A stretch of DNA of 56,522 bases from a virus: positions 1 to 56,522 of IMG/VR virus record IMGVR_UViG_3300019360_000285. One strand, 5' to 3'. The notes under the pieces are model-generated. The model was given only the letters and a program-made list of their open reading frames with translations. It was not told the origin of the DNA and made no database searches. Each line of letters begins with the position of its first letter. Position 1 is the stretch's first letter. A program made the position numbers and the translations under genes. This document shows positions 1-6,540 of this stretch, piece by piece.

Positions 1-1074
1 TCATGTTCCGTTCCCGTTCGAGCGCCTGCCACGCTTCGTTCCAGCGAGCTTGCTGAAGACACGCTTCGCAGCACGCGCACGCGACGCCTCGATGGTGTAG
101 GGACGCACGCTGGCCGTGTTCGCTTGGCCGAGCGCGGCTGCGATGTCGTTGTCGCTGAAACCGAGATCGGCGGCCCGCTTCGCGAGCGACGTCCGCAGTC
201 CATGAAAGGTTAGGCCGGGTCTGATCTTTTTCTCCTCGACCAGGTCCCCCTTCAGCCGCTGGAACAGGCTATCGAGTCCGTCTCGGGTATAGGGTGCGCC
301 ATCCTGTCGGCGCACGATTGTCCTGCCCTTCGCGGTGTCACGTTCCTCGAGAATGTCGGTCAGCCGCTTGTCCTCAAAGATGGTTGTCTCGATACCGTTC
401 TTGCTTTGCTCGTGTCGGATGGCGTCGGCCGCGCGCGCGTCGTTGGCAATTTCAACGACGTCCTTCTTGCGCAGCCCGCCGAAGTAGGCCAGGGCGATCG
501 CCTTGCGCAACCCTCCTGTGGCTTTCTTGAGCGCGGCGTCGGCTTCGGCCCAGGTCCATGCCGGGTTGGCCTTGCCCTTCTTACGAGACCGGCGGATCTT
601 CGGCACGCCCTGGGCGGGATTGCTGGCACCATATCCACGCGGAACGCCCCAGCCCAGGACAACCGACAGCACCGACACGGTGTGGTTCGCGAGCCAACGG
701 CCGCGCTTGGCGAAGATCTTGTCCCGCGTCGCGAGGATGAACGGCTGGTCGATGTCCACGATAGCCATATCGTCGAGCGATTTCAGCGCGTCGAACGATC
801 GATTGTATGCCTTCTGCGAGTCCGGCGAGAGCGTGAGAAACTCGGGGCTGCGCTTGTAGGCCGTGCGCAAAGCGCCAAGGCTGCCGTCCTTCAGTGGCGG
901 TGCTACGGGCGCCTTGGCCGCTGCCAGGTCGTCGAGTCGCTTCTTCGTTGCCGCGAAGCCCGCGGGGTCGACCGTCGGATCTATGGTGATCGGCTCGCCT
1001 GTGGCGCGATGGTAGAAGTAGGTGCGGCCCTTAACTGTGGTCCGCTTGATCCCGGACAATTTCACCCAGGTCAC
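1..1074 (-). CDS. int: Tyrosine-family phage integrase
   Basis: A 357-residue site-specific recombinase that would insert and excise the prophage. The C-terminal catalytic domain shows Arg202 (GGLRKKD), Lys225 (QSKNG), His291-x-x-Arg294 (FHGLRTS) and the nucleophile Tyr326 (VRPYT). The position that is usually His or Trp before the tyrosine looks like Gln317 (ALGQAN), which is unusual but tolerated in some phage integrases. Residues 1-160 form the arm/core-binding part, starting with a basic, aromatic stretch (KGRTYFYHR). It is the last gene of the leftward early operon, and its start lies inside the end of the excisionase-like gene. The attachment site is expected just beyond position 1, outside the window. 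Confidence 0.95.
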   Translation of the reverse strand: MTWVKLSGIKRTTVKGRTYFYHRATGEPITIDPTVDPAGFAATKKRLDDLAAAKAPVAPPLKDGSLGALRTAYKRSPEFLTLSPDSQKAYNRSFDALKSLDDMAIVDIDQPFILATRDKIFAKRGRWLANHTVSVLSVVLGWGVPRGYGASNPAQGVPKIRRSRKKGKANPAWTWAEADAALKKATGGLRKAIALAYFGGLRKKDVVEIANDARAADAIRHEQSKNGIETTIFEDKRLTDILEERDTAKGRTIVRRQDGAPYTRDGLDSLFQRLKGDLVEEKKIRPGLTFHGLRTSLAKRAADLGFSDNDIAAALGQANTASVRPYTIEASRARAAKRVFSKLAGTKRGRRSNGNGT

Positions 1075-1312
1075 GGTCTAGCGCCTCCAGCCAGCGTTCT
1101 CGAGACGAAGGCTGACGGCGCCCCGTCTTCTCGTCAACCCACCGATCCAGGTCGGCACGGTCGTAGAAGGTGCGTTGCCCGATGCGCACCGTTCCTACGA
1201 AGGGCGCCACGTCGCGCGCGAACGCCTCCCGGCCGATGCCGCCGACATAGGCGCGCGCGGCCGCCGGCTTCATCAGCCGCGAGGATGCGAGCAGGTCCGC
1301 GCGCGCTGCCAT
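1031..1312 (-). CDS. Probable excisionase (small winged-helix DNA-binding protein)
   Basis: A 93-residue protein that overlaps the integrase start by 44 bp, the usual place for an excisionase. The segment MKPAAARAYVGGIGRE...VRIGQRTFYDRADLDRWVDEK has the layout of an AlpA/MerR-like winged helix: a helix-turn-helix, then a wing ending in a 'ydradLdrWv' helix. I chose the ATG at 1310-1312. The reading frame is open further upstream, but there it runs antiparallel into neighbouring coding sequence and looks out of frame. The role is inferred from fold pattern and position; a general DNA-binding regulator is the alternative. Confidence 0.7.
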   Translation of the reverse strand: MAARADLLASSRLMKPAAARAYVGGIGREAFARDVAPFVGTVRIGQRTFYDRADLDRWVDEKTGRRQPSSRERWLEALDRDLGEIVRDQADHS

Positions 1313-1314
1313 GG

Positions 1315-1563
1315 TCAGGCGTCCCCTTCGCGCCGCGCCGGCAGTTTCATGAGCTGGTCGAGCTGTTTGGCCTCGTGCGCGTCGGCAAGGGCACGCAGTC
1401 CGTCGGCCGAGATTCGCAATGCTTTGCTTGATTTCCTGACCGGCTCCATGAGGCCGCGCTGCGCCAGCGACCGCGCCACTCTGTCGGGCGCCAGCAGGAT
1501 CCGGGCAGGCGTGCCAGCGAATAGCAGTAGCTCGAGCTGGCGTTTGCCGAGCGGCCGGGTCAT
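1315..1563 (-). CDS. Hypothetical protein, early left operon
   Basis: An 82-residue protein starting at an ATG that overlaps the TGA of the ASCH gene (ATGA), which decides the start over an ATG 18 bp upstream. It has no cysteine cluster or membrane segment. The helical segment LLAPDRVARSLAQRGLMEPVRKSSKALRISADGLRAL (shown here as two linked helices) resembles a small winged-helix 'restriction-alleviation or transcription' type fold, but I cannot name a family. It is co-transcribed with the probable excisionase and integrase. Confidence 0.6.
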   Translation of the reverse strand: MTRPLGKRQLELLLFAGTPARILLAPDRVARSLAQRGLMEPVRKSSKALRISADGLRALADAHEAKQLDQLMKLPARREGDA

Positions 1564-2036
1564 GCCAAACCCTTCGGCCACGTCCAGAAGCCCTGCAGGC
1601 CCTTGCAGGGCACCGGCGGCTCGAACGGTTGGATGTCAGTGAGCGGCCAGCCCCACACGTGCTCGTCGATGCGGTCGCTGTCCGACCGCCCGGTGTAGAT
1701 CTCTGTTGCGCGTCGCGGCTCGCCAATGACAGCAGTGCCGAGCCCGTGCGCGAGGGGAAGATCGCAGGCAGGTGTGCCAAGGCTGCCGACTCTCTTGCGC
1801 CAGACACGCTCGACCAGCTCGCGCGCTTTGGCGACCACCAAACCCATATCCTCGCCGGCGTCGAGACGGTTCAGCAACTCGACGATCTCGCTGTCGCGCA
1901 TCCTCCTGGCGCCGGCGTGGATCACGATGCGCTGGCCGACGATCCATCGAGGTGCCGCCCAGCGGCGGAACTCATAGGGCTTGGCGCCCGCCATGATCAG
2001 CGAGGCCCACGGCTGCCAGACGGTGAGGGCCTTCAT
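1560..2036 (-). CDS. ASCH-domain protein
   Basis: A 158-residue protein. The N-terminus MKALTVWQPWASLIMAGAK, followed by YEFRRW and IVIHAG, is the signature of the ASCH (PUA-like, RNA-binding) fold common in phages, where it is often annotated as an ASCH or YqfB-like protein. The conserved 'QPWASLI..G.K..EfR.W' run is intact. The start chosen is the ATG at 2034-2036 because homology to the fold begins exactly there. It is the first gene of the leftmost sub-operon and is divergent from the plus-strand gene at 2081. Its molecular role (nucleic-acid binding or modified-base hydrolysis) is inferred from family only. Confidence 0.8.
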   Translation of the reverse strand: MKALTVWQPWASLIMAGAKPYEFRRWAAPRWIVGQRIVIHAGARRMRDSEIVELLNRLDAGEDMGLVVAKARELVERVWRKRVGSLGTPACDLPLAHGLGTAVIGEPRRATEIYTGRSDSDRIDEHVWGWPLTDIQPFEPPVPCKGLQGFWTWPKGLA

Positions 2037-2080
2037 TGGAGTAGCTCTGCGATCCACTCTAGTTGTGCTAACTTGCACGT

Positions 2081-2680
2081 ATGACCGCACACCCGCTCAT
2101 CACCGCGCGAGTGAACGTGCTGCTGGGATTCGCAGGCTGCACTGACATGTATCGAAAGCTCAGGTGGGAAATTGATACCCTTCGGCAGGCGATTCCTGGC
2201 GGTTTGCCGGAGGTCCGCTATCACGCTCTGAACTGCGCAATCACAGCCTGGCATATGTCGGATTGGGTGTGGCGAGACATGTCGCAGCCACAAAGAGATG
2301 CACTGAGCGACGAAGCGGGTAGAAAACTTGGGGACGTGGGTAGCTTTCAAAATTTTCTCACGTCGACCGACCGAACCTTTCATCTCTGCCGGCAGGTTGC
2401 GACGACTGGCAAGCATATGGAGATGGATTACAAGACAGACCCGACCGTCAAAGCGGATGTCAGTTTGACGTATTCGGTGTCGCGCCGACAGCCTGGCGCG
2501 GTAGTGCTGGGCCCATTGCGTCCTGTGATTTGGGACGGGACGACCAAACTGCAGGGCATCGAGGTGTTTAAAGCAGCGGCTCGATATTGGCGGGCGTTGC
2601 TCGAAAAGCATGGACTTATCGAAAGCGAGTTCGTTGGGCGAGGTGTGGCGGATGACCTTGCATCCGGTGGGGAGGACTAG
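2081..2680 (+). CDS. Hypothetical protein, candidate moron
   Basis: A 199-residue protein read against the surrounding leftward operon, with slightly more A+T and less biased codons than its neighbours. That is how an independently expressed prophage cargo gene (moron) usually looks. The sequence is predicted mostly helical (RYHALNCAITAWHMSDWVW, FHLCRQVATTGKHMEM). The CRQVATTGKH segment is reminiscent of the Arg...His motif of HEPN-type proteins, but the spacing (R-x7-H) is not canonical, so I do not assign that family. No Shine-Dalgarno is visible; the 44-bp gap upstream holds a CTAACT -10-like box close to the ATG, suggesting a leaderless transcript. It ends 2 bp before the convergent DUF5131 gene. 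Confidence 0.7.
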   Translation: MTAHPLITARVNVLLGFAGCTDMYRKLRWEIDTLRQAIPGGLPEVRYHALNCAITAWHMSDWVWRDMSQPQRDALSDEAGRKLGDVGSFQNFLTSTDRTFHLCRQVATTGKHMEMDYKTDPTVKADVSLTYSVSRRQPGAVVLGPLRPVIWDGTTKLQGIEVFKAAARYWRALLEKHGLIESEFVGRGVADDLASGGED

Positions 2681-2682
2681 CT

Positions 2683-3999
2683 TCACCGCTCCACCTCTGG
2701 CATCTCGCGCACCCGCAGATCCTCGGGCCACTCGGCCATGTCACCGCCCTTGCGGTCCTTGAGTCGCAGCGGCCGCAGGAAGCTGCGGGCGAAGGCCGCG
2801 AGATCGGCGGGGTCGGCGTCGGCCGGCTGCGCCGGCATGTCGTCGCTGCAGTCGATGACGGGATTGCTGCCGAGCTGCTTCTGGAAATAAGCGCTGCCCG
2901 CGACGCGGCACTGCTCGAGCAGGCTGCGCGACCAATTGAGGTTGTGTTCACGCGACCGAGGGCCGGCCTCCCCGCCGGCAATCACCAGATCCAGGCGCGG
3001 CGGTCGCGATTGGTAAATGCCCGCGGACACGACGTGCACATCGCCGGCATCGTCAACGACGCAGCCGATGTTGTTCCACGCAGGGATGAAGCGGCCTTCG
3101 ACCAGCGGCTCACCCTGCCGGCAGGTACGAAAGTTTCCTCGTGTACCGATCGCGGGCTGGCCGTTCTCAAGCGCTCCCCGCATCCACGCGTTCGGTCCCC
3201 GGTTCCATGCGGGATTCCAGAAGGAAACGACCTGCTGCCTGACGCTCTCGGGCACCCATCCCGGCCACTGGAAGTCGTTCCAGCTGCGGACGGCGCCACG
3301 GATCCATCCGGGAAGCCACGCCCGGAGGTCGAGCGGACCCAGCAGGGGTTCGGCCGAGACAAAGTGCAGTGCTGCTGGCGTCCGGACCAGGTGCGGGATG
3401 CGCTCGTCGGCGCGCTTTTGATCTTCGGTGCTGGTTCCTAGCCAAATGCCGGGCGGTGGGTTCTCCGGGCCATATTCATCGAGCATCGCCCGAGCATCGT
3501 CCGACCGGCGCTCAAGCGGATCGGTGTGCTCCATGACGTGCGCGCCGGCCTCGGCGTTGACCTGGTTCCAGAACGCCTCGGTGTTCAGGATCTCGCGCAT
3601 CCGGTCGGTGCGCTTCGTGAGGATCTGCAGGGTGTGCCTCCGGACATGAACGGCCGCCACCGCCACGGCGTACATCGTCGCGATGTCCTCGATCGGCAGC
3701 GCCTCGTGAAACCAGTCGCTGGTGCTGCTGGCGAAGATCCTGGCCGGTGCGCGCCAGCGCAGCGGCAGGTCGATGCGGTCCCACTGGATCTCGACCTTGC
3801 CGGTCCATCTCCCGCCGGTCTTGGTGCGCTCGGCGTAGCCATGACCCCACATGCCGGGATCGCTGAACCGCGCCGCCATTGCCTCGGCATAGCAGCCGCC
3901 GTGCGGGCCCGGGCCGCCACAGCCCGGCGACACGCGCGTGCAGCCGCGAATCGGGTTCCAGTCCGACCGATCGCACCATTCGATCTTGCTGCTGGTCAT
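2683..3999 (-). CDS. DUF5131 / phage Gp37-Gp68 family protein
   Basis: A 438-residue protein of the Gp37/Gp68 (DUF5131) family, frequent in phages and plasmids of high-GC proteobacteria. It begins with the hallmark SKIEWCDRSDWNPIRGC and TRVSPGC, followed by GCYAEAMAARF. It also has ILTKRTDRM, WLGTSTEDQKRADERIPHL and LVIAGGEAGPRSR. The Cys cluster near the N-terminus (EWC...GC..VSPGC...GGCYAE) is that of a radical-SAM-like or metal-binding fold; its substrate is not established. I start at the ATG at 3997-3999, which overlaps the upstream gene's stop. The residues near 270-330 include a long insertion relative to the shortest members of the family. Confidence 0.9.
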   Translation of the reverse strand: MTSSKIEWCDRSDWNPIRGCTRVSPGCGGPGPHGGCYAEAMAARFSDPGMWGHGYAERTKTGGRWTGKVEIQWDRIDLPLRWRAPARIFASSTSDWFHEALPIEDIATMYAVAVAAVHVRRHTLQILTKRTDRMREILNTEAFWNQVNAEAGAHVMEHTDPLERRSDDARAMLDEYGPENPPPGIWLGTSTEDQKRADERIPHLVRTPAALHFVSAEPLLGPLDLRAWLPGWIRGAVRSWNDFQWPGWVPESVRQQVVSFWNPAWNRGPNAWMRGALENGQPAIGTRGNFRTCRQGEPLVEGRFIPAWNNIGCVVDDAGDVHVVSAGIYQSRPPRLDLVIAGGEAGPRSREHNLNWSRSLLEQCRVAGSAYFQKQLGSNPVIDCSDDMPAQPADADPADLAAFARSFLRPLRLKDRKGGDMAEWPEDLRVREMPEVER

Positions 4000-4439
4000 G
4001 GACCCGTCCTCAGCGAGTAGGCCATCGCGCCCATGCCGCACCTGGTGCACACCTTTTCGCCGCCATTGCCGTCGGAGAACGTGCGCCAACCCTTGAAGTC
4101 GTGGGCGCAGGCATCTGGATCAGGCGAGCTGTGGACGAAGAGGGGTGGCGTCGATTGCGCGCCCGGGTTGGCACTGCTCTTAGCGTGCGCTTCGATCCAG
4201 GCCTGGACCTCACGCGCGACGACCAAGTACTCGCGGCTGGGCCGCTGGTCCTTCTCCTGGCCGGGCCGGTAGGCGCGCCAGATGAGATCGCGGAGGTCCT
4301 TGGGCAGGCGATACCAGTGCTCGCGGCAGCCCCACATCGCCGGCGGCACCTGCTTGGTGCAGCCGGACCAATGGCAGTGATGAGTGCGCGTTTGGCGTTG
4401 GCGTACGACGTATCCGGCTTTTGGAGGGAGTCGTCTCAT
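3996..4439 (-). CDS. Hypothetical Cys-rich protein
   Basis: A 147-residue protein with two probable zinc sites: CHWSGC...MWGCREHW near residues 20-40 and CAHDF...CTRCG near the C-terminus (CxxC). The middle holds an amphipathic helix (LRDLIWRAYRPGQEK, REVQAWIEAHAK). Proteins with this 'CHWPGC.k.vppa.wgC..HW..LP..lR..Iw..y' pattern are common uncharacterised phage proteins. The start overlaps the upstream stop by 4 bp and the stop overlaps the DUF5131 start, so all three are translationally coupled. Confidence 0.8.
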   Translation of the reverse strand: MRRLPPKAGYVVRQRQTRTHHCHWSGCTKQVPPAMWGCREHWYRLPKDLRDLIWRAYRPGQEKDQRPSREYLVVAREVQAWIEAHAKSSANPGAQSTPPLFVHSSPDPDACAHDFKGWRTFSDGNGGEKVCTRCGMGAMAYSLRTGP

Positions 4440-4810
4440 TGGTCGACTCCGGCTGATTTCCAGCCCACGAATGGTCGCTCGATCGAGCGATGCCACCAGC
4501 GCTGTCGGAGGCCACGGAAGCCGGCAATCGGCGCCTCGATCGTGCAGGCGACAGCATCGCCACGCCGGCAGATGCACCAGCCGTGGTGGTCAAGGCCGGG
4601 CTTGACCAGGTGAGTGACAGGCGCCCAACCGCGAAGCCGTCCCCAGGCCACGACGTAGAAGCGATCGCCCGGCTTGATCAGGGCGGCCATGCGGTTGTTC
4701 GTGTACCAGCCCCATTCCTCGCCGGTGTAGGGATCGCCGGCGGCGTCGCCCTCGGAGATCCATTCATGCCAGAAGCCCTTCGGGCAGGTTCCGACCAGGT
4801 CGACCATCAT
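4436..4810 (-). CDS. Hypothetical protein
   Basis: A 124-residue, Trp-rich protein (GFWHEWISEGD, GEEWGWYT, YVVAWGRLRGWAPVTHLV) ending FVGWKSAGVDQ. The WYT..r.a..kpGDR.YVVA.GRLRGYAPVT pattern resembles ASCH/EVE-like PUA folds, but the match is loose. It is coupled to both neighbours by 4-bp overlaps. No function assigned. Confidence 0.75.
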   Translation of the reverse strand: MMVDLVGTCPKGFWHEWISEGDAAGDPYTGEEWGWYTNNRMAALIKPGDRFYVVAWGRLRGWAPVTHLVKPGLDHHGWCICRRGDAVACTIEAPIAGFRGLRQRWWHRSIERPFVGWKSAGVDQ

Positions 4811-5184
4811 GGTGACTCGAAGGAACTTTCCGCGAGGAACATGCGGAGGATGTCGACGTCCGTTGCCTGATTGCGATGTTCCTGCCCCATGGCTTTCACC
4901 GTGGCATTGATCGCGCGGATCAACTCCATGACGCCCGCTAAGGCGGCCTGGCCAAAACCGACAACGGGACGATCATGGTCGTGCGCCCACTTCATCATCG
5001 CGGCAGCACAGGCGCGTGCCTCAGCTACCTTGGTGGCGTCTTCGCCATCCAGCTCGCGCAGTGTGCCCCAGAGCCACACTAGCGTCGGCGCATGCTTGTC
5101 GCGGCCGAGCAACACAAACATCGGTTCGTCAGGCTCGGCGTTCGCGTAGCAATCGAAAGCGCCGGGGTCATTTTTGGTTCCCAT
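4807..5184 (-). CDS. Hypothetical phage protein
   Basis: A 125-residue acidic protein. The N-terminal half (FDCYANAEPDEPMFVLLGRD, then APTLVWLWGTLRELDGED) is a recurrent sequence in alphaproteobacterial phage early regions. The C-terminal half is a long helix (VMELIRAINATVKAMGQE). No catalytic motif is visible. It starts at the ATG at 5182-5184, preceded by a plausible GAG-type ribosome site, and overlaps the next gene by 4 bp. Confidence 0.75.
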   Translation of the reverse strand: MGTKNDPGAFDCYANAEPDEPMFVLLGRDKHAPTLVWLWGTLRELDGEDATKVAEARACAAAMMKWAHDHDRPVVGFGQAALAGVMELIRAINATVKAMGQEHRNQATDVDILRMFLAESSFESP

Positions 5185-5220
5185 TGATCTAGCTCCTATG
5201 GGTGGACCGGACAGCGTCGG

Positions 5221-5676
5221 TTAGAACGGTACTTCGTCGTCGAGTGGATCGCGGCGCGCGGCGGGCGCGCCGGCGGCACGCGTCGTGCCGTAGTCGTCGG
5301 GCGAGCTGGGGAAGCCGGGACCGTTCTGCTGCTTGTCGAGCAGGACGATCGCGCCGCCGAAGCGCGGTACGACGACCTCGGTCGTGTAGCGCTCGATGTT
5401 GTCCTTATCGGTCCACTTGCGTGTCGCGAGCTGGCCCTCGAGGTAGACCTTCGAGCCCTTGCGAAGATATTTGCTGGCGATGTCCGCCAGGTGCTCGTTG
5501 AAGATCACGATGCGGTGCCACTCGGTGCGCTCCTTGCGCTCGTTTGTGGCCTTGTCGCGCCAGGTATCCGACGTCGCTATGCTCATGTTGACGATCGGCG
5601 CGCCGGCCTGACTGTGGCGCACCTCCGGATCGCGGCCGAGATGGCCTATCAGTATGACCTTGTTCACGCTAGCCAT
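5221..5676 (-). CDS. ssb: Single-stranded DNA-binding protein
   Basis: A 151-residue SSB. The OB-fold spans residues 1-110 ([53 protein letters not shown]). A short linker leads to the acidic tip DPLDDEVPF, the site that recruits other replication and repair proteins. A longer upstream reading is possible but would precede the conserved '[11 protein letters not shown]' start, so I take the ATG at 5674-5676. It overlaps the upstream gene by 8 bp. A phage-encoded SSB fits the primase and helicase in the rightward arm. Confidence 0.95.
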   Translation of the reverse strand: MASVNKVILIGHLGRDPEVRHSQAGAPIVNMSIATSDTWRDKATNERKERTEWHRIVIFNEHLADIASKYLRKGSKVYLEGQLATRKWTDKDNIERYTTEVVVPRFGGAIVLLDKQQNGPGFPSSPDDYGTTRAAGAPAARRDPLDDEVPF

Positions 5677-6010
5677 GGTTGAGCTCTGTCCTTTGGATGG
5701 GACCGGGATCGGCGAACGCCGCCTTGAAGGTGCGCAGAATGGCGTCAACCGGATGTCCAACGCCGGGCTGGACGACGCGATCGTAAGCGTCCGCCAGCGG
5801 TGCATCCGTGCGTAGACCGAGTCGCCGATGCTCCGGCTCCTCGGCGCGTTCCATGGCGCGAACGCGTGTGACCAGGATCACGATGTTCCACCAGTCCTCA
5901 CGCTGCAGCGCAGAGCGTTCTTCGACGCTGAGTGCTTCTTCAACGTTGGCGAGTCGGTCGAGTGTGACGTCGATCCTGCGAGTCTCGAATTGCAAGGTGA
6001 GCTGGCTCAT
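5669..6010 (-). CDS. Hypothetical protein upstream of ssb
   Basis: A 113-residue protein, [20 protein letters not shown] followed by a charged helix ([18 protein letters not shown]) and a second helical part. It overlaps ssb by 8 bp and the upstream gene by 4 bp, so it is expressed with the SSB. No recognisable domain. Confidence 0.7.
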   Translation of the reverse strand: MSQLTLQFETRRIDVTLDRLANVEEALSVEERSALQREDWWNIVILVTRVRAMERAEEPEHRRLGLRTDAPLADAYDRVVQPGVGHPVDAILRTFKAAFADPGPIQRTELNHG

Positions 6011-6540
6011 CCGGCGCCCTCGTCGGTCTCGAACTCGGAAGCCGTGTCCTCGTGCCGCTGTAGGTGCGTGCGCAGCGTGAGGAGGGCGGAGGCCTGCTGG
6101 CGGATCGTCTCACCGCGCTGCTCGGCGAGCTCGCGGTACAGTCTCGCCTGCGCCTGCGCGTGGCAGGCCGTGTGCAGCGCGTAGCTGTAGCTGGTGAGGT
6201 CGACCGACATGCGGTGGCCCTCGTCGCGGGCAGCGCGCGCCACGACCAGGCCCTCGGCGCGCAGCAGCTCGAGCACGTGGCGGCACTGGTCGAGCCGCTC
6301 GGCCCATACCGCGTCCCAGCGCCTGTCGCCCGGCGGCGGGCCGTCGCCGTCGCACTGGCGCCACCACTCGCCGAGATCCGGCGCGACCAGGGCGATCCGC
6401 AGCAGCGCGGCCTCCGGCGCCTCGTGGGTCCGGATGTCCTCGGGAACGTAGGACAGCGTGTTGGCTGCCAGCACCGCACGATAGACCTGGATGAAGGCGA
6501 CGTCGTAGATCGCCGCCGGGTCGCGATCCGGGGCGCTCAT
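6007..6540 (-). CDS. Hypothetical protein
   Basis: A 177-residue mostly helical protein (IYDVAFIQVYRAVLAANTLS, LDQCRHVLELLRAEGLVVAR). The start ATG at 6538-6540 overlaps the stop of the ParB-like gene by 4 bp. I do not recognise the family. Residues at the end (TRLHLQRHEDTASEFETDEG-like acidic tail) suggest a soluble DNA-associated or regulatory protein, but this is only impression. Confidence 0.7.
   Translation of the reverse strand: MSAPDRDPAAIYDVAFIQVYRAVLAANTLSYVPEDIRTHEAPEAALLRIALVAPDLGEWWRQCDGDGPPPGDRRWDAVWAERLDQCRHVLELLRAEGLVVARAARDEGHRMSVDLTSYSYALHTACHAQAQARLYRELAEQRGETIRQQASALLTLRTHLQRHEDTASEFETDEGAG

Noticed and set aside
406-1431. Plus-strand open frame opposite the integrase
   Set aside because: The integrase catalytic residues on the minus strand are complete; the plus frame has no recognisable protein.
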